From Oscillospiraceae bacterium (GTDB lineage: Bacteria; Bacillota; Clostridia; Oscillospirales; Ruminococcaceae): a DNA stretch of 64,000 nucleotides. The translations under genes were made by a program, and so were the position numbers. Where the stretch lies: the NCBI GenBank assembly GCA_017439985.1, contig JAFSIC010000007.1, positions 1 through 64,000 of the forward strand. The letters run 5' to 3'. A model generated the notes under the pieces. That model did not search any database. It was not told where the DNA came from and worked only from the letters and a program-made list of their open reading frames with translations. Shown in pieces: positions 1 through 8,286 of the stretch; within the stretch, counting starts at the first letter, position 1, and each line of letters begins with the position of its first letter.

Positions 1-1761
1 CATTGCACCCAGAGCTGCGAAGCATGGTGGAGTGTAGAGGTTGAACATCAGGTAAGCCAGTGCTGCTACTTTGGTGATTGCGAATACAGTCGCAACTTCT
101 GCGCCTGCACCTTCCATGAGAGCCAGTTCTTCGGTGTCGATGAGGTTTTCCAGACCAACGAAGCAAACTGCCAATGTACCAACTACATTTTCTTTTGCAA
201 TGAAGCCGGTCACAGCGGCTGCTGCCAGCTGCCAGGATACCACACCAACGATAGGAACGAGAATGTAAGAGAACGGAGCTGCAATGGATGCAAGGATGGA
301 ATCACTTGCTGCTTCTGCAACGGAGAAGTTCCAGGTGAAGGTCTGCATCAGCTGTACAACGGTGTTGCAGACCAGAATGATGGTTGCTGCTTTGACAACA
401 TAAGCCCAGCCGCGGGAGCACATGGACAGGAAAGCACGTTTCAGAGAAGGCAGTTTGTATTCCGGCAGCTCAATGATAAAGAAAGATTTTCTTGCTTTGT
501 AGCCTGCAACACGATTTACCAGCAGAGCACCCAAGAGAATCAGCAGGATGCCTGCGAAGTACATCAGTGTACCGACCCAGGAAGCATCTTCAAAGAATGC
601 ACCTGCGAAGAGAGCAATAACCGGCAGTTTCGCACCGCATGGCATAAATGGAGCCAGCATTGCGGTAGCGCGGCGTTCACGCTCGTTGCGGATGGTACGG
701 CAAGCCATAACACCCGGGATCGCACAACCGGTGGTAATAACGAATGGAATAACGGATTTACCGGACAGACCTACTTTTTTGAAAATTGGGTCCAGCACGA
801 CGGTTGCACGAGCCATGTAGCCGCAATCCTCCAGAAGAGCAATGAGGAAGTACATAACCATAACCAACGGCAGGAAGCCGATAACTGCGATCGCACCACC
901 GATAACACCATCAACCAGCAGAGCCTGCAGCAGTGGGGATGCACCGGAAACCATCTCGGCGATCATGCCCTGGATGCCTTCCAGCCATGCAACCAGAGAA
1001 TCAGCGATCCATGGACCGAGGGTAGACTGGGAAATATCAAACACCAGGAACATCACCAGCGCGAAAATCGGAATGCCCAGCCATTTATTGGTCAGGAGCG
1101 CATCGATTTTATCCTGGAAGTTTTTATTTTTGGTGAACACTTTTCGTTTTTCAACTGCTTTTACAATGCCGTTGACAAACTCGAAGCGTTTGCGGTCAGC
1201 GGTAACAACAGCTTCTTTGCTGCTCAGATCCACATCGCCCTGAACGTACGGTGCAACCTGTGCTCTGCCTGCCTGTTCCACAGCTGCTTTTACCAGCTCA
1301 TTCAAACCGATGGAATTGGTCGCAGCAGTCTCCACAACCGGGCAGCCCAGCTTATCGGACAGTTTTGCAACATCGATCTTTGTTTCTTTTTTCTCGTTGA
1401 TGTCGGCTTTATTCAGCGCAACGACAACAGGAATGCCCAGCTCCAACAGCTGAGTGGTGAAGAACAAACTACGGCTCAGGTTGGTCGCGTCTACGATATT
1501 GATAATAACATCCGGGTTCTCATTTTTTACATAAGAACTGGTGATGCTCTCCTCCGAAGTAAACGGAGACATGGAGTACGCACCCGGAAGATCGACAGCG
1601 ATCAGTTCCTGATCAGATGCATACATCTTCTTGATCAGCGCTTCTTTTTTATCAACGGTAACGCCTGCCCAGTTGCCGACTTTTTCATTGCGGCCGGTCA
1701 GCGCATTGTACATGGTTGTTTTACCACTGTTTGGATTGCCTGCAAAAGCAATACGAATCAT
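1..1761 (-). CDS. feoB: Ferrous iron transporter FeoB (3' end off the left edge)
   Basis: FeoB imports Fe2+ across the cytoplasmic membrane; an N-terminal G-protein domain is coupled to a polytopic permease. The start at 1761 has GAGGAGG about 6 nt upstream. The first residues carry the G1 loop GNPNSGKT (residues 8-15), then DLPG near 57-60 and NKAD near 115. From about residue 250 the protein becomes hydrophobic, with the Gate motifs GCAIPGVMACR and MPCGAKLP typical of FeoB. 587 codons are visible without a stop; full FeoB is usually 650-800 residues, so the last helices lie outside the window. It lies downstream of feoA in the same direction and is probably co-transcribed from the feoA promoter. 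Confidence 0.97.
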   Translation of the reverse strand, partial: MIRIAFAGNPNSGKTTMYNALTGRNEKVGNWAGVTVDKKEALIKKMYASDQELIAVDLPGAYSMSPFTSEESITSSYVKNENPDVIINIVDATNLSRSLFFTTQLLELGIPVVVALNKADINEKKETKIDVAKLSDKLGCPVVETAATNSIGLNELVKAAVEQAGRAQVAPYVQGDVDLSSKEAVVTADRKRFEFVNGIVKAVEKRKVFTKNKNFQDKIDALLTNKWLGIPIFALVMFLVFDISQSTLGPWIADSLVAWLEGIQGMIAEMVSGASPLLQALLVDGVIGGAIAVIGFLPLVMVMYFLIALLEDCGYMARATVVLDPIFKKVGLSGKSVIPFVITTGCAIPGVMACRTIRNERERRATAMLAPFMPCGAKLPVIALFAGAFFEDASWVGTLMYFAGILLILLGALLVNRVAGYKARKSFFIIELPEYKLPSLKRAFLSMCSRGWAYVVKAATIILVCNTVVQLMQTFTWNFSVAEAASDSILASIAAPFSYILVPIVGVVSWQLAAAAVTGFIAKENVVGTLAVCFVGLENLIDTEELALMEGAGAEVATVFAITKVAALAYLMFNLYTPPCFAALGAM

Positions 1762-1884
1762 TCTTGTTTCCTCCTCGTTGTCCGATCCCATCGGATTTCG
1801 CTGCAAAAATTGCGGAACCTTGTTAATGTAAGCTAACTTATCCTGGAAAGAAAAACCCGATATGTTTTATCGGGTCGTTTGGCT

Positions 1885-2097
1885 TTAGATCTCAATCGCT
1901 TCAGCCAGCTGATTATCGATATTGTATCTGCTTTCTTTGATGGACACGACACAGCCGCTTTTTCTGCGAGTCACTACTGTGATCGGCTCACCGCTGTAAC
2001 AGCCCAGAGAGAACAGAAAAGCATCCAGCTCTTCATCATCTGTATTGATCCCTTTGATGATATATTCCTTTCCTTCCTGTGCGCTCAACAGGTTCAT
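1885..2097 (-). CDS. feoA: FeoA-family small protein of the ferrous iron system
   Basis: A 70-residue SH3-like FeoA protein, normal length for the family. Visible features are the N-terminal LxxAxxGxxYxIxGI-type strand, a central CYSGEPITVVTRRKSG strand pair and the C-terminal strand ending in ...QLAEAIEI. FeoA is a cytoplasmic accessory that acts on FeoB. It precedes feoB by 123 nt in the same direction; no terminator is evident between them. The promoter and a palindromic metal-repressor-like site lie directly upstream. Confidence 0.9.
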   Translation of the reverse strand: MNLLSAQEGKEYIIKGINTDDEELDAFLFSLGCYSGEPITVVTRRKSGCVVSIKESRYNIDNQLAEAIEI

Positions 2098-2139
2098 AGG
2101 TATCCCTCGATTCCGCTTGATGTCACTTCAAATCTTCAT

Positions 2140-2155
2140 GTTAGCACTTGCTAAC
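2140..2155. promoter_or_regulatory. Palindromic operator, DtxR/IdeR-like, in the feoA 5' UTR
   Basis: GTTAGCACTTGCTAAC is a perfect 7-2-7 inverted repeat located just after the predicted transcription start of feoA. DtxR-family iron repressors recognise TTAGGTTAGCCTAACCTAA-like sites, and the arms here (GTTAGC/GCTAAC followed by CT) match that pattern. A weaker related stretch (TTAGaattAGCTA) lies upstream of the -35. Binding by a DtxR-type regulator is inference. Confidence 0.6.
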
Positions 2156-2170
2156 CTCTTTACATTCCAT

Positions 2171-2199
2171 ATAATACAACCGAATAAACTGTTTGTCAA
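2171..2199 (-). promoter_or_regulatory. feoA-feoB promoter
   Basis: On the minus strand TTGACA (2199-2194), a 17-nt spacer and TATTAT (2176-2171) form a near-consensus sigma-A promoter. The palindrome at 2140-2155 sits downstream of the start site, a position suited to repression. Confidence 0.85.
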
Positions 2200-2377
2200 G
2201 ACAAAAAGGTAGCTAATTCTAACATTTTTCAAAAAAAGTTTCCTTGGACTTACTTTAAACTCAAAATGATAAAAATTTTGGAAATCATAGCGCCCCCTCT
2301 GGTATTTCATCTACAAAAATGGTATACTTAATGAAGCGGAAATGTTCCGTCATTTTTTCAACGGAGGTTCCATCCCT

Positions 2378-3064
2378 ATGCTTAGAAAAATCATTAAAAT
2401 AGACGAAAGTAAATGCAACGGCTGCGGCGCCTGTGCCAAAGCTTGCCATGAGGGCGCGATTCAAATGGTAAACGGCGTTGCCAAGCTGACCCGTGAGGAC
2501 TACTGCGACGGTCTGGGAGACTGCCTGCCAGCCTGCCCTACCAATGCCATCAGCTTTGAGATCCGTGAGGCTCCTGCCTATGACGAAGCTGCCGTGCTCC
2601 GTGCAAAAGCACAGAATACCGCTTGCAGCGGTGGCTGCCCCGGCACACAGGTCAAAGTCGTAAAGCGCCAGCCGACGGCTGCTTCTTCCGTTCCGACCGA
2701 AAGCCAGCTGAAACAATGGCCCTGCCAGATCAAGCTGGCTCCCCTTACTGCAGCTTTTTATCAGAATGCCAATCTGCTGATCGCCGCCGACTGCAGTGCC
2801 TACGCTTATGCATCCTTCCATCAGGATTTCATGCGTAATCATGTCACTCTCATCGGCTGCCCGAAGCTGGATGCTGTGGATTATACAGAAAAACTGATAC
2901 AGATCATCGCAAACAACAATATCCGCAGCGTGAAGCTGGTGCGTATGGAGGTGCCTTGCTGCGGCGGTTTGGAAAATGCCGTAAAACGTGCCCTGCAGGT
3001 CAGCGGAAAATTCATTCCATGGCAGGTAGTGACCATTTCTACCGACGGCAGAATTTTGGATTAG
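2378..3064 (+). CDS. 4Fe-4S ferredoxin-domain protein
   Basis: The start at 2378 is chosen because ACGGAGG lies 9 nt upstream; an earlier in-frame ATG at 2342 has no good SD. Of 228 residues, the first 60 form a ferredoxin-like domain: CxxCxxCxxxC at 13/16/19/23 and CDGLGDCLPACP at 43-54, where the usual second CxxC is altered to C-x5-C. The remainder has no motif I can name but holds further Cys residues, including a CCGG. Its partner may be the flavodiiron protein 75 nt downstream in the same direction, which needs an electron donor. Substrate or function beyond electron transfer is unknown. Confidence 0.8.
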   Translation: MLRKIIKIDESKCNGCGACAKACHEGAIQMVNGVAKLTREDYCDGLGDCLPACPTNAISFEIREAPAYDEAAVLRAKAQNTACSGGCPGTQVKVVKRQPTAASSVPTESQLKQWPCQIKLAPLTAAFYQNANLLIAADCSAYAYASFHQDFMRNHVTLIGCPKLDAVDYTEKLIQIIANNNIRSVKLVRMEVPCCGGLENAVKRALQVSGKFIPWQVVTISTDGRILD

Positions 3065-3139
3065 TTGTCAAAATCCATTGTCTCTCCTCCAAATTTATGC
3101 TACAATTATGACAAATCTTCAAGAAACAGAGGGAACAAC

Positions 3140-4486
3140 ATGAACATTACAAAAGATATTAAATACATTGGTGTCAACGACCACGAGATCGACCTGTTTG
3201 AAGGTCAGTACATCGTACCAAACGGCATGGCTTACAACTCCTATGCCATCGTTGATGAGAAAATCGCCATTATGGACAGCGTAGATGCTCACTTCGGTCA
3301 GCAGTGGCTGAACAACATCGAAAACGCTCTGGAAGGCCGTAAACCGGACTATCTGGTGGTTCAGCACATGGAACCTGACCATTCTGCCAACATCATTACC
3401 TTTGCCAATGCCTATCCGGAAGCAAAAATCGTTTCTTCCGCCAAAGCATTCCAGATGATGCAGAACTTCTTCGGCACTGACTTTGCGGACAGACAGCTCG
3501 TTGTAGGCGAAGGCAGCACCCTTTCTCTCGGTCAGCACACCCTGACCTTCGTGACCGCTCCGATGGTTCACTGGCCGGAAGTTATCGTTACTTACGATGA
3601 TGTGGACAAAGTTCTCTTCTCCGCAGACGGTTTCGGCAAATTCGGCGCACTGGACGTGGAAGAAGACTGGGCTTGCGAAGCAAGACGCTACTACATCGGT
3701 ATCGTTGGCAAATACGGCGCACAGGTACAGGCTCTGCTGAAAAAAGCAGCTGCTCTGGATATCCAGACTATCTGCCCACTCCACGGCCCTGTTCTCACCG
3801 AAAATCTGGGCTACTATCTCGATCTCTACAACACCTGGTCTTCCTATCAGCCGGAAGAAGAAGGCGTTGTCATTGCTTACACTTCTGTATACGGCAACAC
3901 CAAAAAAGCGGTAGAGCTGCTGGCAGAAAAACTGGAAGCAAGAGGCTGCAAAGTTGCTGTCAATGACCTTGCTCGCTGCGACATGGCAGAAGCTGTGGAA
4001 GATGCTTTCCGTTACAGCAAAATCGTTTTGGCTACTACCACTTACAATGCTGACATCTTCCCATTCATGAAGGAATTCATCCACCATCTGACCGAACGCA
4101 ACTTCAGCAACCGCACCGTTGCTCTGGTTGAAAACGGTACCTGGGCTCCTCTGGCAGCAAAAGTGATGAAAGGTATGTTTGAAAAGAGCAAAAACCTTAG
4201 CTTCACCGATACCACCGTTACCATCAAATCTGCGCTGAACGATGCAAGCATGGCACAGATCGATGCACTGGTCAACGAACTCTGCGCTTGTGTTTCCTGC
4301 GAGGAAGAAAGTGCAGCAGCACCTGCCATGAAGAAATATGTCTGCGACATCTGCGGCTGGGTTTATGACGAAGCTGCCGGCGATCCTGCCAACGGCATCG
4401 CTCCGGGCACCAAATTTGAAAACCTGCCGGAAGATTTCCGCTGTGCGCTCTGCGGCGTTGGCAAAGATCACTTCGCTGCTGAATAA
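3140..4486 (+). CDS. fprA: FprA-type flavodiiron protein fused to rubredoxin
   Basis: A 448-residue flavodiiron protein reducing O2 to water and/or NO to N2O in anaerobes. The metallo-beta-lactamase-like diiron domain has HMEPDH at 76-81, the VHWPE region, SADGFG and LHGP. A flavodoxin domain follows (AYTSVYGNTKKAVELL, roughly 250-390). The C-terminal 55 residues are a rubredoxin with CDICGW and CALCGV, so the electron carrier is built in (class B layout). The start at 3140 follows AGAGGG; upstream in-frame codons back to 3065 lack an SD. It lies 75 nt after the ferredoxin-domain gene and 23 nt before a VOC gene, ending at a terminator. Confidence 0.94.
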   Translation: MNITKDIKYIGVNDHEIDLFEGQYIVPNGMAYNSYAIVDEKIAIMDSVDAHFGQQWLNNIENALEGRKPDYLVVQHMEPDHSANIITFANAYPEAKIVSSAKAFQMMQNFFGTDFADRQLVVGEGSTLSLGQHTLTFVTAPMVHWPEVIVTYDDVDKVLFSADGFGKFGALDVEEDWACEARRYYIGIVGKYGAQVQALLKKAAALDIQTICPLHGPVLTENLGYYLDLYNTWSSYQPEEEGVVIAYTSVYGNTKKAVELLAEKLEARGCKVAVNDLARCDMAEAVEDAFRYSKIVLATTTYNADIFPFMKEFIHHLTERNFSNRTVALVENGTWAPLAAKVMKGMFEKSKNLSFTDTTVTIKSALNDASMAQIDALVNELCACVSCEEESAAAPAMKKYVCDICGWVYDEAAGDPANGIAPGTKFENLPEDFRCALCGVGKDHFAAE

Positions 4487-4509
4487 TATCTGAAAAGGAG
4501 TGTTTCTGT

Positions 4510-4875
4510 ATGAAACCGGAATCCATGGTACTTTTCTTCCCATGTAAAAACATCAAGGAGACCATCGAGTATTACACGACTGTTCTGGAGCTGCCTGTTT
4601 ACAAGGATTTGGGACACACTGTCTGGTTTGACAGCGGCTATGGCTATCTGGCTTTCGTGCAGTATGATTCCGACCGCCCGATGGCTACCGGTGAATGCAT
4701 CTCCTTTAATCTTCCGAGCACCGAAGATGTGGACAAGATGTACGAACTGCTGCAAAGCCGCCCTGTTCTCGGACTGAAAGGCGCACCGCAGAAGCACCCT
4801 CGCTTCCCGGTTTACTCCTTCTTCTTCTCCGATCCGAACGGTTATACTCTTGAATATCAGAAACCACTGGAATAA
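4510..4875 (+). CDS. VOC (glyoxalase/bleomycin-resistance fold) family protein
   Basis: A 121-residue single VOC domain with paired beta-alpha-beta-beta-beta modules: N-terminal FFPCKNIKETIEYYTTVLELP and C-terminal FSDPNGYTLEYQKP, typical of glyoxalase-superfamily proteins. Members bind metals or small hydrophobic toxins, or act as isomerases/dioxygenases; nothing here fixes the substrate. SD AAAAGGAG precedes the start. Close spacing to the flavodiiron gene suggests co-transcription, compatible with a stress-protection role, which is inference. Confidence 0.8.
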   Translation: MKPESMVLFFPCKNIKETIEYYTTVLELPVYKDLGHTVWFDSGYGYLAFVQYDSDRPMATGECISFNLPSTEDVDKMYELLQSRPVLGLKGAPQKHPRFPVYSFFFSDPNGYTLEYQKPLE

Positions 4876-4881
4876 AAAATT

Positions 4882-4916
4882 CTCCCGGAAACTTCGGTTT
4901 CCGGGAGTTTTCTTTT
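4882..4916 (+). terminator. Rho-independent terminator after the VOC gene
   Basis: Perfect 11-bp stem CTCCCGGAAAC/GTTTCCGGGAG around a TTCG tetraloop, followed by TTTTCTTTT. A-rich sequence on the other side lets it also end the minus-strand gene at 4933. Confidence 0.93.
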
Positions 4917-4932
4917 ACTGTTTGTAATATTT

Positions 4933-5577
4933 TTATCGTTCTAAACAGGAATTACAGAATTTTTCGGAGTATGGCATGAAAATTTGCGCGATTGGCCCTA
5001 CCAGACAGGCACAGATGATAGTACCCAGACCCAATGTTCCTCCCAGTGCAAAACCTGCCGCAGCAAAGCATACATCCACCGCAATACGCACCTTACCGAA
5101 GGGTTTTCTGCTTTTGTCACTGAGGACCACCGCAACCAAGTCGTTTGGGCCGGTGCCTGCATTGGATTTGATGACAATGGTCATGCCGAAAGCCAGAATC
5201 ACACAGCCCAACACCAGAGACAGCAGACGCAAAACCATGGCAGATTCATTGTTGATGAAATTGCCTAACAGGAAGGTGAATACATCAATGATGGGGCCGC
5301 CGAGGATCATGCACAGCAGCGTGCCGATGAGGATGTAGCTTCTGTCCACAAACAGCAGCACCAGAATAATGAGGAAAGAAACCGCAACATGCACATTGCC
5401 GTGGGTGATAAACTCAGGCAGCGGCAGAAAGCGATGCAGGCCCTGTATCAGCACATTAAATGGATCGGAACCCAAGTCTGCCTGCAGGAACAGGGTCACG
5501 CCCAGATGAGCGATGGTCAGTCCGCAAAGCAACAGCAGCACGCGGATGATCCAGCCGCGAAGTTTATTCTCTTTCAT
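4933..5577 (-). CDS. YczE/YyaS/YitT-family membrane protein
   Basis: A 214-residue, strongly hydrophobic protein with about five membrane segments. The signature is an N-terminal helix (RVLLLLCGLTIAHLGVTLFLQADLGSDPFNV) and a second copy-like segment with FGMTIVIKSNAGTGPNDLV; the repeated G-(S/T)-(D/G)P(F/N)(D/N) turns are typical of the YczE family. Function in this family is unresolved; a transport role is usual guesswork. The start lies 9 nt after the stop of the upstream minus-strand gene, so the two probably form one operon. Confidence 0.8.
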   Translation of the reverse strand: MKENKLRGWIIRVLLLLCGLTIAHLGVTLFLQADLGSDPFNVLIQGLHRFLPLPEFITHGNVHVAVSFLIILVLLFVDRSYILIGTLLCMILGGPIIDVFTFLLGNFINNESAMVLRLLSLVLGCVILAFGMTIVIKSNAGTGPNDLVAVVLSDKSRKPFGKVRIAVDVCFAAAGFALGGTLGLGTIICACLVGPIAQIFMPYSEKFCNSCLER

Positions 5578-5586
5578 AATTTGCCT

Positions 5587-6003
5587 CTATTTCTTGCTTA
5601 ACAGCTTATAAATTTCTTTTTGTACCGGCATACGGTCCCGTTTCGGATAGTGGGCATCGTAATAATCCCGCAAGCTTGCCCTCTGTTCTTTATTCAGCAA
5701 TGGGATCAATGGCTTGCAGTGACCCTGTGCGGCGTAGAGAAACCAGAATGTCTGCTCATCGCCCTGCTCTGCAGCTGCACAAAGAATCCATTTTGCAGCC
5801 TTGTGCAGTTCCTCTGCGGACGGCTCTCCACGGAGGAACGCTTCCATCCACTGACCGACAGCCTCATAAAAACGGGTATGGCAGGCGTCATTGCGAGCAT
5901 CTGCGCCCCAACCCCAAACACCGGAAAACGGGGCAGCCTCTTTTGCCGCCTGCTCCGCCTCCGTTGCGTATTGCGCGTAGCATTGTTTCAGCTGTTCCAG
6001 CAT
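5587..6003 (-). CDS. Hypothetical protein, 138 aa
   Basis: I do not recognise this family. It is a soluble, mostly helical protein rich in Ala, Glu and aromatic residues, with no signal peptide or membrane segment. The start at 6003 follows AAAGGGGGAC at good spacing; an in-frame upstream ATG at 6033 lies within the promoter. An extended -10 (TGTTATACT, 6032-6024 on the minus strand) sits just upstream. It is followed after 9 nt by the YczE-family membrane gene, so a shared role is possible. Confidence 0.75.
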   Translation of the reverse strand: MLEQLKQCYAQYATEAEQAAKEAAPFSGVWGWGADARNDACHTRFYEAVGQWMEAFLRGEPSAEELHKAAKWILCAAAEQGDEQTFWFLYAAQGHCKPLIPLLNKEQRASLRDYYDAHYPKRDRMPVQKEIYKLLSKK

Positions 6004-6053
6004 ACAAAGTCCCCCTTTTCTCCAGTATAACACAGTTTATCTGAAGTTGTAGC

Positions 6054-6085
6054 AAAAAAGCCCTCCGCAGAGGGCTTTTTCTTTT
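6054..6085 (-). terminator. Terminator of the arabinose operon (after araD)
   Basis: GCCCTC/GAGGGC stem with a 4-nt loop, extended by A/T pairs, and T-runs on both sides. It ends araD on the minus strand 1-2 nt after the stop. Confidence 0.88.
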
Positions 6086-6784
6086 CTATTTATCCTGACC
6101 GTAGTACGCGCCGGGACCATGTTTGCGCAGATAGTGCTTATCCAGCAGTTCCTGCTGCATAGGAGGCAGGTTCGGAGTCAAAGCCATTGCGTGGAAGTCC
6201 ATGAAAGCAACTTCCTCCAGTACAACAGCGTTATGTACTGCGTTGAATGGGTCGGTACCCCATGTAAACGGGCCGTGACTATGAACCAGTACAGCAGGAA
6301 CCTGCGCCGGATCAATATTGCGCTGTTTAAATGTTTCAATGATAACGTTGCCGGTCTCCAGCTCATACTGGCCGGCAATTTCTTCCGGAGTCATCTTGCG
6401 GGTGCAAGGGATCTCTCCGTAGAAGTAGTCGCCCTGAGTGGTACCCATGGCAGGAACACCGCGGCCTGCCTGAGCGAAGGAAGTCGCCCAGCGGCTGTGA
6501 GTGTGGACTACGCCGCCCAAGGTCGGGAAGGCTTTGTACAAAGCAAGATGGGTCGGAGTGTCGCTGGAAGGTTTGTAATGACCTTCCACAACGTTTCCTT
6601 CCAGATCCACAACAACCATATCGTCTGCACACATATCGTCGTATTCCACACCGGATGGTTTGATAACGACAAGTCCTTTTTCGCGGTCAATACCGGATAC
6701 GTTGCCCCAGGTAAAGGTGATCAGTCCATGCTTCGGAAGCAGCAGGTTGGCTTCCAGCACTTGCTGTTTCAGTTGTTCCAGCAT
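6086..6784 (-). CDS. araD: L-ribulose-5-phosphate 4-epimerase
   Basis: Converts L-ribulose 5-phosphate to D-xylulose 5-phosphate, the last step of arabinose catabolism before the pentose phosphate pathway. At 232 residues it matches the family (about 231). Class II aldolase/epimerase motifs are present: GNVSG and KPSGVEYDD for phosphate binding, SSDTPTH, the zinc ligands in HTHSRWA and [24 protein letters not shown] precedes the start. It lies 12 nt downstream of araA and is the last gene of the seven-gene operon. Confidence 0.96.
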   Translation of the reverse strand: MLEQLKQQVLEANLLLPKHGLITFTWGNVSGIDREKGLVVIKPSGVEYDDMCADDMVVVDLEGNVVEGHYKPSSDTPTHLALYKAFPTLGGVVHTHSRWATSFAQAGRGVPAMGTTQGDYFYGEIPCTRKMTPEEIAGQYELETGNVIIETFKQRNIDPAQVPAVLVHSHGPFTWGTDPFNAVHNAVVLEEVAFMDFHAMALTPNLPPMQQELLDKHYLRKHGPGAYYGQDK

Positions 6785-6796
6785 AGAAGCAGCTCC

Positions 6797-8260
6797 TTAT
6801 TTCAGTTTCCAAGCCAGATCGGACAGGAAGAGATCATGTTCGAGGCTTGCAACAGTAGTGTCTTTGTTGATGTGAACGAACTCGATGTCCATCATGGTGC
6901 ACCAGTCTTTCATCTGTTCTGCGGTCACGTCGTAGCTCAGTACGGTGTGGTGAGCGCCGCCGGCAGTGATCCAGCATTCAGCGCCAACAGTCAGAGAAGG
7001 TTCTGCAGTCCACATTACGCGTGCAACAGGCAGGTTTGGCATATCCATGATTGGTTTTACGCAGTGGATATCCTGGCAGATCAGACGGAGACGACCTCCC
7101 ATATCAATGAGGCTGACAACGATAGCGTCGCCTTCTTTGCCTTCAAATACCAGACGAGCAGGGTCTTTCTCGTTCATACCGATGCCCAGATGATGGGTCT
7201 CGATGCGAGCTCTGCCTGCAGCGCAGCATGGGCAAACTTCCAGCATATGAGCGCCCAGGCTGTATTCATTGCCTTTTTCCAGATGGTAGGTGTAGTCTTC
7301 CATGAAGAGAGAAGCGCCGTTGCCGTTTTCGCCCATAGCTTTCATGATGGAGGTCATAGCAGAAACTTTCCAGTCGCCTTCACCGCCGTAACCGTAGCCC
7401 TGTGCCATCAGATGCTGGCTTGCCAGACCAGGCAGCTGTTCCATGCCGTAGAGATCCTGGAAGGTGTTGGTGAATGCTTTGCAGCCTTCTTTATCCATCA
7501 TTTTCTTCATTGCGATCTCTTCGCGAGCCTGATAACGAATTGCTTCCACGTTATCGGTAGCAAAGTCGTAATTTGCTTTGTATTCGTCCATGAGAGCGTC
7601 AACTTCTGCGTCGGTAACAGCGTTCATTTCTTTTACAAGATCGCCCACTGCCCAGGTGTTGACCTGCCAGCCCAGTTTGGTCTGAACTTCTACTTTGTCG
7701 CCTTCGGTAACAGCTACTTCACGCATATTGTCGCCGAAACGCATTACTTTCATGGTTTTGGATACAGCCACACCGATAGCTGCTTTCATCCAGCTGCCGA
7801 TGCGCTGCTGAACATCTTCGTCCTGCCAGTAACCGCAAACAACTTTGCGAGGCATACGCAGACGAGCTGCGATGAAGCCATGTTCACGGTCGCCATGAGC
7901 AGCCTGGTTCAGATTCATGAAGTCCATGTCGATCTCTTCGTTTGGAATTTCACGGTTGTACTGGGTAGCAAAGTGCAGATATGGTTTCTGCAGATTTGCA
8001 AAACCGTTGATCCACATTTTAGATGGAGAGAAGGTATGGCACCAGGTTACGATACCTGCGCAGGAATCATCGTAGTTTGCTTCTTTTACGATATCAGCGA
8101 TCTGCTGATTGCTTTTTGCGGTTACTTTGTAAACCAGCGGATATGGCAGGTGTTTGGACATTTCCTCTGCCATTTCTTTTGCACGAGCTTCGACGGTTTC
8201 CAGAACTTCCGGACCATACAGAAGCTGAGAGCCAACTACAAACCAAAAATTGTATTTCAT
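6797..8260 (-). CDS. araA: L-arabinose isomerase
   Basis: Isomerises L-arabinose to L-ribulose. The protein has 487 residues, close to the usual 490-500. Recognisable landmarks are the N-terminal FWFVVGSQLLYGPEVLETV, WCHTFSPSKMWI, the metal-site stretch GYGGEGDWK, and the C-terminal EPSLTVGAECWITAGGAHHTVLS. The SD is GAGGAGG 6-12 nt upstream. It lies between the ribulokinase-like gene (26 nt upstream) and araD. Confidence 0.97.
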   Translation of the reverse strand: MKYNFWFVVGSQLLYGPEVLETVEARAKEMAEEMSKHLPYPLVYKVTAKSNQQIADIVKEANYDDSCAGIVTWCHTFSPSKMWINGFANLQKPYLHFATQYNREIPNEEIDMDFMNLNQAAHGDREHGFIAARLRMPRKVVCGYWQDEDVQQRIGSWMKAAIGVAVSKTMKVMRFGDNMREVAVTEGDKVEVQTKLGWQVNTWAVGDLVKEMNAVTDAEVDALMDEYKANYDFATDNVEAIRYQAREEIAMKKMMDKEGCKAFTNTFQDLYGMEQLPGLASQHLMAQGYGYGGEGDWKVSAMTSIMKAMGENGNGASLFMEDYTYHLEKGNEYSLGAHMLEVCPCCAAGRARIETHHLGIGMNEKDPARLVFEGKEGDAIVVSLIDMGGRLRLICQDIHCVKPIMDMPNLPVARVMWTAEPSLTVGAECWITAGGAHHTVLSYDVTAEQMKDWCTMMDIEFVHINKDTTVASLEHDLFLSDLAWKLK

Positions 8261-8286
8261 AGCGAATTCCTCCTCAAAACGATTTA

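Noticed and set aside
5620..6044. Two overlapping plus-strand frames opposite the 138-aa minus-strand gene
   Set aside because: No SD and low-complexity products; the minus frame has a promoter, SD and operon spacing to the YczE-like gene.
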